This document shows positions 1 to 7,529 of a DNA stretch of 37,080 nt, piece after piece. This DNA is from CAYJGN01 sp964369635 (GTDB lineage: Bacteria; Bacillota; Clostridia; Oscillospirales; Ruminococcaceae): assembly GCA_964369635.1 (NCBI GenBank), contig CAYJGN010000019.1:1-37080 (forward strand), read 5' to 3'. Both the position numbers and the translations under genes were made by a program. The notes under the pieces are model-generated. The model made no database searches, had not been told where the DNA came from, and worked only from the letters and a program-made list of their open reading frames with translations. Position 1 is the stretch's first letter, and every line of letters starts with the position of its first letter.

Positions 1-299
1 GCCATTGATAACAAAATTTCTTTATCGTCTTCGGTCAAATTTCTTGATTGATTTGCCATAGCAAATGAGAATTTATCGTATGTTATAAGATCGCCACTTT
101 CGTCTCTGTCTTCTTTGCCGAGCAAATAGTCAAGTGTGACATTAAAATAATCAGCGAGTTTTTGAAGCTTATCAATTTTTGGTGTATACTTTCCATTTTT
201 CCAATCAATTAGCGTCGCTTGAGCGATGCTCGTGTCCTTTGCAACCCTATAAATGGTTACACCTTTTTTTTGTACTAATTTAGCAAAATTGTCATACAT
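1..299 (-). CDS. XRE-family prophage repressor (CI-like), 3' end outside window
   Basis: Reading leftward from an ATG at 299-297 gives 99 codons with no stop before the window edge. The protein begins MYDNFAKLVQKKGVTIYRVAK and contains a complete helix-turn-helix of the XRE/Cro-CI type (about residues 6-60; recognition part TSIAQATLIDWKNGK, then KLQKLADYFNVTLDYLLGK), followed by a linker and the start of a C-terminal region. An AAAGGCGG ribosome site precedes the start. It is divergent from a second HTH gene at 512, the layout of a CI/Cro switch, so I infer it is the lysogeny repressor that binds the 300-511 region. The C-terminal part, which could be a LexA-like cleavage domain or just a dimerisation tail, is not visible. 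Confidence 0.85.
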   Translation of the reverse strand, partial: MYDNFAKLVQKKGVTIYRVAKDTSIAQATLIDWKNGKYTPKIDKLQKLADYFNVTLDYLLGKEDRDESGDLITYDKFSFAMANQSRNLTEDDKEILLSM

Positions 300-324
300 A
301 ACTTGGCCGCCTTTCACAAAGTCG

Positions 325-398
325 GAAAACTTAACTATTGCTTCTTGACAAATAAAGCAACTTATGGTAAAATACGGTACATAAGAAAACTTAACTAT
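325..398. promoter_or_regulatory. Operator candidates: two copies of GAAAACTTAACTAT
   Basis: The 14-base sequence GAAAACTTAACTAT occurs exactly at 325-338 and again at 385-398, in the same orientation, 60 bases apart. The copies bracket the rightward promoter (345-373), one upstream of the -35 and one just downstream of the -10. That is the placement expected of repressor or Cro binding sites in a prophage switch. Binding is inferred from position and identity only. Confidence 0.6.
345..373 (+). promoter_or_regulatory. Rightward promoter (early/late operon, cro side)
   Basis: TTGACA at 345-350, a 17-base spacer and TAAAAT at 368-373 form a near-consensus sigma-A promoter pointing at the Cro-like gene. 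The 5' leader would be about 130 bases and contains a perfect 10-base palindrome GAAAGCTTTC at 429-438. No clear terminator lies between this promoter and the packaging genes, so it may read into them. Confidence 0.7.
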
Positions 399-511
399 CA
401 AACTACTAATTGCAAAAGAAATCCAATCGAAAGCTTTCCTATTACATTTATATTATAGAATATTTCCAATGAAAAAGCAAGTGTTTTTCAGCAAAAAAGA
501 GGAAAAAAATT

Positions 512-697
512 ATGTTTGAGAAAATCGAAGCAATTCGCAAAGCAAATAACTTAACAGTCGCCCAGTTAGTGAGGAATGTAGGGATAAGTAAAACGGCATA
601 CTACTGCTATAAGCATAAAACCCGTAATCCCAAGCTTAGCACTATACTAAAGATTTCCGATTATTTTGGAATTGACTACAAATACTTTATTTTTTGA
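512..697 (+). CDS. Small XRE-type HTH protein (Cro-like)
   Basis: This is a 61-residue protein that is almost entirely one helix-turn-helix domain (about residues 2-58: KANNLTVAQLVRNVGISKT, then STILKISDYFGIDYKYF). It has no extra domain, as in Cro-type or excisionase-like regulators. It starts with ATG behind AGAGG. It is divergent from the repressor at 1-299 and first in the rightward transcription unit, and the next gene starts 14 bases after its stop. I infer a Cro-like switch protein acting on the 325-398 repeats. A transcriptional activator of the late genes is an alternative. Confidence 0.75.
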   Translation: MFEKIEAIRKANNLTVAQLVRNVGISKTAYYCYKHKTRNPKLSTILKISDYFGIDYKYFIF

Positions 698-711
698 GGA
701 GGTGAGAAAAA

Positions 712-999
712 TTGTACATATGTAACAGTTGTCAGAGTGTTTTTAATGAACCAGTATATCAAAAATCGAATAGTTTTTACAGTGAGGAAAACGTCTCAAA
801 AGATGAATTTTGCCCTTATTGTGAAGCGAGAAATTGCTTCGAGGAAGTGAGCAAATGTTGTCCTTGCGGTAGATATATTGTTCAAAATGAAGTGCTTTGT
901 GAGGAATGCAAAGAGGATTCTATTTCAAGTTTTTTAAAGATTCCCTGTTACTCAAGGGAGTTTATTTTAGAAAACTGGAACGAGGAGGACTATGGATAA
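712..999 (+). CDS. Cys-rich zinc-ribbon-like small phage protein
   Basis: A 95-residue protein with four Cys pairs: CNSC near the N-terminus, CPYC, the CCPCG group and CEEC. This suggests a double zinc ribbon. The start is TTG at 712, chosen because a strong GAGGAGGTG ribosome site at 696-704 sits at normal distance and there is no in-frame ATG near it. It overlaps the next gene by 8 bases, so the two are probably translated together. The function is unknown. Zn-ribbon proteins next to terminase genes in phages are often DNA-binding accessory proteins, but nothing here proves that. Confidence 0.65.
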   Translation: MYICNSCQSVFNEPVYQKSNSFYSEENVSKDEFCPYCEARNCFEEVSKCCPCGRYIVQNEVLCEECKEDSISSFLKIPCYSREFILENWNEEDYG

Positions 1000-1456
1000 G
1001 AGAGAGCAGAGGATAGAGCAAGCTTTAAAGATTCTTTTAGAAACCGGTGATATAAAGGCAGTTGCAAAGCAGTTTGGTGTTTGTGAAAAGACGGTTAAAC
1101 GCTGGCAGAAGCAAGGGAATAAATCCGTACATAATGAAAAGATTTCAACTGCACGAGCAGAAGCTGATGATTTTGATGGTAGAGCATCTGAGATAGTTGA
1201 TAAAAGTCTTCTTCTGATAAAAAAGCGAATAGATGCTGCTTTGTGCTTTGAGGACGAGCTCTTAGTTCTTCTTCAGATAATTGCAGATGAAGAAGAGCTT
1301 CCGCAAAAAGAAAAAAGCGCACTGATATCAAAACTTAAAAATCTTGAAATACAAAAGATAGGAGAGGTTATAGCTACCGTCAACAGTTTTTGTACACATA
1401 CAGATAAAGAGCGTGGAAATGATGATTTTAAATTGGAGATAAAGGTTGATGAATAG
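992..1456 (+). CDS. terS: Terminase small subunit (HTH, DNA recognition)
   Basis: A 154-residue protein with an N-terminal helix-turn-helix (about residues 5-42; ALKILLETGDIKAVAKQFGV, then CEKTVKRWQKQG) and a helical, charged C-terminal part. Its size, the N-terminal HTH, and its place directly before the large terminase (GTG start of the next gene touches this stop codon) support the small packaging subunit that recognises the phage DNA and loads TerL. The family is called from context plus HTH rather than from a specific signature, since TerS sequences diverge strongly. Confidence 0.75.
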   Translation: MDKREQRIEQALKILLETGDIKAVAKQFGVCEKTVKRWQKQGNKSVHNEKISTARAEADDFDGRASEIVDKSLLLIKKRIDAALCFEDELLVLLQIIADEEELPQKEKSALISKLKNLEIQKIGEVIATVNSFCTHTDKERGNDDFKLEIKVDE

Positions 1457-2815
1457 GTGGAGATAAAAGTTACTAAAAAGCAGCTTGACTTTTGCAAAGC
1501 CGATGCAACTGAAGTTTTGTTCGGCGGAGCTGCCGGTGGGGGGAAAAGCTATGCGCAGATTATAGATGCACTAATTTATGCTTTGAAGAATGCCAGAAGC
1601 AAACAGCTTATAATTAGGCGCTCATATCCTGAGCTTGAGAAATCGCTTATTCGAACAGCGCAAAGTTTATATCCAAATAAAATCTACAACTACAACAGCA
1701 CAAAACACAGCGGGAAATTTATAAACGGCTCTATTATAGACTTTGCTTCTTGCGATAGTGAGCGGGAGCTTTATAAGTTTCAAAGTGCAGAATATGATGT
1801 TATACGTTTTGATGAGCTAACCCATTTTACTGAAGAAGTTTACCTCTATTTGATATCGAGGCTCCGAGGGGTTAATAGCTTTCCAAAGCAGATAAAGAGC
1901 TGCACAAATCCAGGGGGCGTTGGGCATAACTGGGTGCGTGAGCGGTTTATTAATTCAAATTGCAAGGATATAAAGCGTGAGTTCTCTTCGGGGAGTCGAG
2001 TTTTTATCGAGAGTCGAGTTTTTGATAATAAGTTTCTTATAGAGAGTGATCCTGAATATGTCAAGAGGCTACACAACCTTCGCGAAAAGGATAAAAAAGC
2101 ACTTTTGTACGGGAACTGGGATGTTTTTGAGGGGCAGTATTTTACCGAGTGGGATAGAAGTATTCACACTATAAAGCCTTTTGTAGTGCCATCGCATTAT
2201 AGATATTACTTTACGATGGATTATGGGTTTGATATGGCGGCTTTTTATTGGATAGCAGTTGATAGTAATGGGTGTGCTTATGTTGTGCGAGAGTTTTGTC
2301 AAGGAAAAGATAATGGAAAATCACCGCTAATTATAAGTGAGGCGGCGAAGGTTATAAAAGAGCTTACAGATGAAAAAATAACCCTTTATTTAGCGCCGCC
2401 CGATATCTGGAATTCAAGGCAGGAGACGGGGCGAAGTATTGCAGATATTTTTTTAGAGGAAGGGATACCGCTCACTAAATCAGGAGGGGGTAGAGTTGAG
2501 GGGTGGATGTCGGTTAAGGAATATTTAAAGCCGTTTTATGATGTTGACGGGAAAAAGAGAGCGAGGCTCACCGTCTTTGAGAGCTGTACTGAGCTTATTT
2601 CTTCGCTTCCAGCGCTTCTTCACGATAGTGTGAACCCGAGTGACGTGAGTAAGCATCCGCATAAACTCACCCATGGGGCGGATGCAATCAGAGGGTTTTG
2701 CAACTATTTTATTCCACCATCGGCAAAGCCTAAAAGAAAAAAAGATCTGCTTTTTAGCGAGAAGAAGGTGAAAAGCAACAGTTATAAAGAAAGGGGGAAA
2801 ATAGATGTTATCTGA
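1457..2815 (+). CDS. terL: Terminase large subunit (packaging ATPase/nuclease)
   Basis: A 452-residue protein with the TerL layout. Near the N-terminus is a Walker A loop, GGAAGGGKS (K30, S31), an atypical Gly-rich P-loop common in phage terminases. The Walker B segment VIRFDE (D119, E120) and a coupling motif SCTNPGG follow. The C-terminal RNase H-like nuclease has FTMDYG (D255) and a late HGADAIRGF (D409) as metal-binding acidic residues. It cuts concatemeric DNA and pumps it into proheads through the portal. The start is GTG at 1457, immediately after the TerS stop; no better ATG lies before the P-loop. It ends with a basic tail and overlaps the next gene by 11 bases. Confidence 0.93.
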   Translation: MEIKVTKKQLDFCKADATEVLFGGAAGGGKSYAQIIDALIYALKNARSKQLIIRRSYPELEKSLIRTAQSLYPNKIYNYNSTKHSGKFINGSIIDFASCDSERELYKFQSAEYDVIRFDELTHFTEEVYLYLISRLRGVNSFPKQIKSCTNPGGVGHNWVRERFINSNCKDIKREFSSGSRVFIESRVFDNKFLIESDPEYVKRLHNLREKDKKALLYGNWDVFEGQYFTEWDRSIHTIKPFVVPSHYRYYFTMDYGFDMAAFYWIAVDSNGCAYVVREFCQGKDNGKSPLIISEAAKVIKELTDEKITLYLAPPDIWNSRQETGRSIADIFLEEGIPLTKSGGGRVEGWMSVKEYLKPFYDVDGKKRARLTVFESCTELISSLPALLHDSVNPSDVSKHPHKLTHGADAIRGFCNYFIPPSAKPKRKKDLLFSEKKVKSNSYKERGKIDVI

Positions 2816-3005
2816 ATTTGGATTATTTTGTTATAGCTTATTACTGCCACTGTTCACGATTGCCGCATATCGAGTTGGCAGGCGTGAGGGAGAGGGCAAA
2901 GAGCAGAAATTTTCACTGCCAAGGTTAAGGCGGATGGAAAAGACTGAGGTTTTAGATAGTATGCTTGATAAGATAAACAGTTATAGTGGGGGTGATGATA
3001 GGTGA
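2805..3005 (+). CDS. Small membrane protein between terL and portal
   Basis: A 66-residue protein with one hydrophobic N-terminal segment (about residues 5-22, FGLFCYSLLLPLFTIAAY) followed by a basic, charged cytoplasmic-looking tail (RVGRREGEGKEQK). It overlaps terL by 11 bases and the portal gene in a TGATG arrangement, so it looks like a real translated member of the operon. I do not recognise a family. It might be a membrane-anchored accessory protein. Confidence 0.55.
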   Translation: MLSEFGLFCYSLLLPLFTIAAYRVGRREGEGKEQKFSLPRLRRMEKTEVLDSMLDKINSYSGGDDR

Positions 3006-4543
3006 TGGAAATAACAGCGGATGAGATTTTTTCACTATATGATAACTGCTATCAAAATGCACTTATAGACAATCTCTTCACATCAGCGCAAAAAAACAAA
3101 GATTTTTATGTTGGAAATCAATGGAGGGGACTTTCGGGCGGCGAAGACTTGCCGGTGCTGAATTTTATAAAACCCACCGGAAGATATAAGATATCGTTAA
3201 TTGCGCAGAACCTTATGAGCATAGTTTATCGAAGTCTTAAGGGGGATAGTAAAAGCGAAGGTATTGCAAACTACCTATCGAGAGCTGCTGCTGCGCAATG
3301 GGAACATTCAAGGCTTGATAGTTTAAGTTGGCAGATTATTAAAAATGCATTTATAACGGGAGATGGGTATCTTTTCTGTTACAGAGATGAGATGGACGCT
3401 GGCAGTAGTGAGATGCCAAGACTTTCACATGACATAATTAGCAATACAAATATTTTCTTTGAAAATGAAACTGTTTCTGATCTTCAAAGGCAAAAATATA
3501 TATTGATAGCTGAGCGGCTTCCTATTGACTATGTTAAAGAGAGCGCGAAGAGAGATGGGATAAGCGATGAGGATATAAACAGGATTGTTTCGGATAATGA
3601 CCTATTAAAAGATAGTTTGCAGAAAAAGGCTGTTTACCTGAATGCTATGGAATTTTGCACTTCGATTACATATATGGAAAAGACAGAAAAAGGAATAATG
3701 TTTGCAAAGGCGGTTTCAGGTGTTTTATATAAGCGACCAAGTATTATAAAAGGACTTTTCCACTATCCTCTAATTTCACTAAAATGGGAGTCTGATAACG
3801 AGTGTGCACGGGGGATATCCGGTGTTCAGTTTATGATACCAAACCAGATTGAGGTTAATAAAACAGCGGCAAGACGAGCAGTTGCCGTTAAGCGATTTGC
3901 ATTCCCAACACTTGTTTATGATGGGAGTAGGATTGAAAACGTTGAAAAACTCGGTGAGGTTGGGGCGAATATCAAGGTGAATGGGCTTATGGGGAATCCG
4001 ATAAATACGATAATTGGGTATCTAAACCCCGCTTCAACATCTACCGATGCAAGCAGGTTGCAGAGCGAATTATTAGAACTTACCCGCTCACTTGAAGGGG
4101 CAAGTGAAACTGCTATTGGAGCGATAGACCCTACAAAAGCAAGCGGTGAGGCTATTAAGGCGGCGAGAGATCAGTCGGCGATACCGCTAAATGAGCAGAT
4201 TGCTTCTTATCGACAGTTTGTTGAAGATCTTGCGAAAGTTTGGCTTCATATGTGGTTTGCTTATTGCGAGAATAAGATGAATTGCGATGGGGTAGAGGTC
4301 ACTCGAGATGAGCTTACTAAAATGATTTTCTCGACGAAAATAGATGTTTCGCCAACAGATCCATTCTCGAAAGCGAGCAGTGAAATTGCGCTTGAAAGGC
4401 TCTTTTCAAAAGGAGATATCACCTTTTCTGAATATGTTTCGATGCTTGATGATTCTTCAACTGTTCCAAAAAATAAACTTTTGCAGATTTTAAAGATACG
4501 CGAGAGCGCGACTGTTGGAGTGGAGGGGAATGATGAAGTGTGA
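3005..4543 (+). CDS. Phage portal protein
   Basis: A protein of about 512 residues in the portal position right after TerL. The N-terminal part (NLFTSAQKNKDFYVGNQW, then LPVLNFIKPTGRYKIS) is typical of portal proteins that begin by describing the helical stem region, and further on there is a long alpha/beta wing and a C-terminal helical part (PLNEQIASYRQFVEDLAKVW). It forms the dodecameric DNA entry ring at one capsid vertex, where TerL docks and the tail attaches. The start is set at ATG 3005, which overlaps the previous stop as TGATG; GTG at 3002 is in frame and also possible. The type looks closer to P22/SPP1-like portals than to HK97. Confidence 0.85.
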   Translation: MEITADEIFSLYDNCYQNALIDNLFTSAQKNKDFYVGNQWRGLSGGEDLPVLNFIKPTGRYKISLIAQNLMSIVYRSLKGDSKSEGIANYLSRAAAAQWEHSRLDSLSWQIIKNAFITGDGYLFCYRDEMDAGSSEMPRLSHDIISNTNIFFENETVSDLQRQKYILIAERLPIDYVKESAKRDGISDEDINRIVSDNDLLKDSLQKKAVYLNAMEFCTSITYMEKTEKGIMFAKAVSGVLYKRPSIIKGLFHYPLISLKWESDNECARGISGVQFMIPNQIEVNKTAARRAVAVKRFAFPTLVYDGSRIENVEKLGEVGANIKVNGLMGNPINTIIGYLNPASTSTDASRLQSELLELTRSLEGASETAIGAIDPTKASGEAIKAARDQSAIPLNEQIASYRQFVEDLAKVWLHMWFAYCENKMNCDGVEVTRDELTKMIFSTKIDVSPTDPFSKASSEIALERLFSKGDITFSEYVSMLDDSSTVPKNKLLQILKIRESATVGVEGNDEV

Positions 4544-4841
4544 AGCTTGTGGGCTTATGATGTTTAAAGATAGCAAAATTTCGAGCGAAAAGACGAAAAC
4601 AATGAACTATAGCTGCAAAAACAAGAGCTGTCAAATGTCGGGGACAAAGGGCAGGGGAACTAAGTTTTTCTGCTGTGATAAGCCTTTATTGAAAATAAGA
4701 AGTACAAGCTTTGTTATTGCGAGCAGAGCGGAAGACTATTTTGAGCAGATTTCAGATAAGCTATACATTACCTGTCCTGATTGTCGAGAGGAGCATATTT
4801 TCGACGTTACAGGTAAGGTATTGCAAATTGATAGGTTTTAG
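4533..4841 (+). CDS. Zinc-ribbon phage protein after portal
   Basis: About 102 residues with CEAC near the N-terminus, a CKNKSC pair, FFCC and a CPDC pair, so two zinc-binding knuckles are likely. A longer reading frame opens at a TTG at 4515, but GGAGGGG at 4522-4528 sits directly before the ATGs at 4530 and 4533, so the shorter start is preferred. The end of the portal gene overlaps it. The function is unknown; the operon position between portal and scaffold suggests a head morphogenesis or nucleic-acid-binding accessory. Confidence 0.6.
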   Translation: MKCEACGLMMFKDSKISSEKTKTMNYSCKNKSCQMSGTKGRGTKFFCCDKPLLKIRSTSFVIASRAEDYFEQISDKLYITCPDCREEHIFDVTGKVLQIDRF

Positions 4842-4882
4842 AGGGGAAACCCTTTGAGATAAATAAAAGAAAGGATTAGTTT

Positions 4883-5410
4883 ATGGAAGATGTAAAGCAG
4901 AAGAAAGTTTCTATGGATGCAGGGTTTATTGACAAAATAAACAACGAGCAGATGCATTCAGAGAATTTGCAAACAGATACCGCATTGCAAGAAAATGATT
5001 TTTTGACGCTCTCTGGGATTATTGAAGATAGTGAGCAGAAGGATGAATTTATTGCTTACCTACTTGAAGAGCGCAAAGAACTTATGTATATTGCGGCAAG
5101 CTATGCTATGAGAGCAGACCTTGAAGAAATTCGGAAAATTGCGCCGTCGGTTATGAGCCTTGCAGAGCTTGGAGATGAGTTTGCAACTCTTGTAGCGGCG
5201 GGTGTATCCCCGACGACAGCTTACAAGGCAACAGTGCTGACAGCAACGGAGGAGAGCAATCCTTCTATGGGGTCGGTAGGTGGAATTTATTCGCCAGAAG
5301 AGAGACTCTACAGCAAAAGAGAGGTTGATTTTATGAGCAAAAAAGATATCGACGCACTCTCAGACGCGCAGTTTTCAAAACTTCGAAAATCAGTAACAAA
5401 ATGGAGGTAG
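4883..5410 (+). CDS. Probable capsid scaffolding protein
   Basis: A 175-residue, acidic, mainly helical protein lying directly before the coat gene, where scaffolds sit. The middle is rich in helix formers (EDSEQKDEFIAYLLEERKEL, then EEIRKIAPSVMSL), the region around 110-145 is flexible, and the C-terminus is short and basic (SKLRKSVTKWR), a feature often used to bind coat protein. No specific family signature was recognised, so the call rests on position, size and composition. It is followed by the coat gene after 5 bases. Confidence 0.6.
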   Translation: MEDVKQKKVSMDAGFIDKINNEQMHSENLQTDTALQENDFLTLSGIIEDSEQKDEFIAYLLEERKELMYIAASYAMRADLEEIRKIAPSVMSLAELGDEFATLVAAGVSPTTAYKATVLTATEESNPSMGSVGGIYSPEERLYSKREVDFMSKKDIDALSDAQFSKLRKSVTKWR

Positions 5411-5415
5411 ATTAG

Positions 5416-6249
5416 ATGTATAACAATTTTAAACCAACAATCTGGAGCAGCCAGATTAGCAGAGATTTAGAGAAGGCTCTTGTCTTTGCAGAGAATACTA
5501 ACAGACAATACGAGGGAGATGTTCGCAAGATGGGCGACTCGGTTCGTATACTCGGTGTTTCAAAGCCGACTATATTCCAAACGAACAAAAGCGAGATTGC
5601 ACTATCTGATGCTGAGTACATAAGCGATACATCGGTGACGATGGCTATAAATAATGTCGCGTACTTCAACTTCAAAGTTGATGATATTGATGCAAGACAG
5701 TCACCGGGTGGACTTATGGATGTTTTAAACAAAGAGGCGACAGAGGCGCTCTGCGACACTATGGATAAGCATATAGCCGATATAGCTAAAGATAAATCGG
5801 CTATAAAGTCTTCGGCGACAGCGACAACAATTACCGCTGATAATATTCTAAGTATTATAGATGCAGCGCTTCTAAAGCTATATGAAAATGACGTGAGCCA
5901 GACTACTCGGATAACCCTTACAGTTGATCCGAAATTCTATATGCTACTGCGTGAAGCTTATATCAAACTTGATACCGATAACTCGGGAATGCTAAAAAAT
6001 GGGTTTGTTGGAAAGTATGGCAATGTCGATGTTAAGATGTCAAACAATGTGGCATCGGGGACTGAGGCGGGCTCACGACTTATTCAGCTTAAAACAGATA
6101 GAGCTATTGCATTTTGTAACCCCGTTACACACATAGAGGCATATCGTCCTGAAAATAGCTTTAGCGATGCAGTTAAAGGGTATGTTTTATACAATGCAAA
6201 ACTCGTGCGACCAAAAGAGATGGTCGTGCTAAACGTTAAATACAGTTAA
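5416..6249 (+). CDS. Major capsid (coat) protein
   Basis: A 277-residue protein in the coat position. It starts with FKPTIWSSQISRDLEKALVF, continues with GDSVRILGVSKPTI, DDIDARQS and TEALCDTMDKHIADIA, and ends with NPVTHIEAYRPENSFSDAVK and KEMVVLNVK. This order (N-arm, long spine helix, P-domain, C-terminal beta strand) is the HK97-fold coat layout seen in small P22/coat-like capsid proteins of Firmicutes phages. It forms the icosahedral shell. The high proportion of well-translated codons and a good ribosome site fit a very abundant product. Confidence 0.85.
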   Translation: MYNNFKPTIWSSQISRDLEKALVFAENTNRQYEGDVRKMGDSVRILGVSKPTIFQTNKSEIALSDAEYISDTSVTMAINNVAYFNFKVDDIDARQSPGGLMDVLNKEATEALCDTMDKHIADIAKDKSAIKSSATATTITADNILSIIDAALLKLYENDVSQTTRITLTVDPKFYMLLREAYIKLDTDNSGMLKNGFVGKYGNVDVKMSNNVASGTEAGSRLIQLKTDRAIAFCNPVTHIEAYRPENSFSDAVKGYVLYNAKLVRPKEMVVLNVKYS

Positions 6250-6259
6250 GGAGGAAAAT

Positions 6260-6580
6260 ATGGCTATAACAAAACATGAGATTACAAAGATAACAGGTAG
6301 GAATGAGGCTGCAATTTTGGGTGAGGATATCACGGTTGGAGATGGAGTTGCTCTCGATTTCACAGGTGATGACAATAAGATTTTTCTGCTTGCGATGGCA
6401 GAAGAAATTACAGTAAAAGCCGGAAATAGCATGTTTGCAGGAGAAGATTTAACTATTTCGGCGGGAAATGTCGCTGTTATCGACAGCGGAAGATTTAAAA
6501 ATGTTTCAGGTGAGTTTAAAGACCATGTTATCGTGACCGGTGTTACGGGGTCTGAGATGTTGGCGATTGAGTTACCATAG
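6260..6580 (+). CDS. Capsid decoration/stabilising-like protein
   Basis: A 106-residue, beta-rich, Gly- and Val-rich protein directly after the coat gene behind AAGGAGGAAAAT. It has repeated short strands with turns (GEDITVGDGVALDF, EEITVKAGNSMFAG, LTISAGNVAV), which would suit a small beta-barrel that binds the outside of the shell. No signature is recognised, so the call is from position, size and predicted fold. A terminator-like hairpin follows it. Confidence 0.5.
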   Translation: MAITKHEITKITGRNEAAILGEDITVGDGVALDFTGDDNKIFLLAMAEEITVKAGNSMFAGEDLTISAGNVAVIDSGRFKNVSGEFKDHVIVTGVTGSEMLAIELP

Positions 6581-6582
6581 GT

Positions 6583-6604
6583 AAGAGGGGGTTATCCCCC
6601 TTTT
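6583..6604 (+). terminator. Terminator-like hairpin after coat/decoration genes
   Basis: AAGAGGGGG (6583-6591) can pair with CCCCCTTTT (6596-6604) around a TTAT loop with one G-U pair. The U-run is mostly inside the stem, so this is probably a partial terminator that lowers read-through from the capsid genes to the tail genes rather than a full stop. Confidence 0.45.
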
Positions 6605-6626
6605 ATCTAAAAGATAGGGGGTATTT

Positions 6627-7529
6627 ATGAAAGTTTATCAGATTATTGAAGCGGTAACAGCGCTTGGTTTCTTAACAGAAGATAGTAAAAATTCTTATAG
6701 AGATACGATGATGCTATCACTCGACAGAGCTGTTAAAACGATTGCAAGTGAGGTTTTGGCTGAGGTAGGGGAAATAACTTTTGCGCACAAGGCGATTGAA
6801 AACTGCTTTGATGCAGAACCGATTATTAATTATCGCGGTAGTAGTTTGAAGTTTTTTGCAAAAGGGATTAAAAGCTATTATTTTCTCTGCGATGGAAATG
6901 GCGAAGCGACAGTAAATTCGGAGGCTGGCAGTGAGACTATTCCTCTTGTGAGCAGTGGTGAATTTGTTTTATATCGCGGATTTGCTTTGGGGGATACTGA
7001 GATTATATTCGAGGGGGATTACAGCTACAATATAAAAAATCTCTCGGGATATAGTGAGCGAAGAAGCGAGAATTTAGATGATATCGTCTGTTATGATGAC
7101 TATGTTTGCTATGATTTGGAGCGAATAACAAAAGAGGGAGAAAACATACGATTTTTAACCCTTTACGAAAAACCAATCTTTTGGGAGGGCGATAAAGTTT
7201 TAAGTGATATTTTAAGCTATACGATAGGAACACAACTTTTTATTAAATCGACAGAGAGCTTTTTGGTAACAGTTCGGTATAAAAAGCAACCTACTACTAT
7301 AGATAAAGAGACAGATGATAATTTCGAGATAGATTTGCCGCAAAGAGTGTTGTTTTTAATTCCGCTGCTAACTGCTTTCTACCTGCTTCGCGATGATGAG
7401 CCAACTATGGCAGACATCTACTATAACGACTATGAGATAAAGAAAAATAACCTGATCTTATCAAGCAGTGAGCCGGTTGCGAGTGTTCTGTCAAATGGAG
7501 GTATCTATAATGATAGCTATCTCGGATAA
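6627..7529 (+). CDS. Phage head-tail connector-like/structural protein (unassigned)
   Basis: A 300-residue protein that begins with a helical segment (KVYQIIEAVTALGFLTEDSK), has a beta-rich middle, and ends with a helical part (PQRVLFLIPLLTAFYLLRDDEP, then a Tyr- and Asn-rich stretch). It lies between the capsid genes and the large tail protein, the place of connector or adaptor proteins. It overlaps the next gene by 20 bases. No specific family was recognised, so connector is a positional guess. Confidence 0.5.
   Translation: MKVYQIIEAVTALGFLTEDSKNSYRDTMMLSLDRAVKTIASEVLAEVGEITFAHKAIENCFDAEPIINYRGSSLKFFAKGIKSYYFLCDGNGEATVNSEAGSETIPLVSSGEFVLYRGFALGDTEIIFEGDYSYNIKNLSGYSERRSENLDDIVCYDDYVCYDLERITKEGENIRFLTLYEKPIFWEGDKVLSDILSYTIGTQLFIKSTESFLVTVRYKKQPTTIDKETDDNFEIDLPQRVLFLIPLLTAFYLLRDDEPTMADIYYNDYEIKKNNLILSSSEPVASVLSNGGIYNDSYLG

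Noticed and set aside
4842..4870. GGGGAAACCC hairpin after the second Zn-ribbon gene
   Set aside because: Very short stem with no U-run; not convincing as a terminator.
7468..7509. Longer N-terminus of the large tail protein
   Set aside because: The GGAGG ribosome site points to ATG 7510; the upstream start has no site and lies inside the previous gene.
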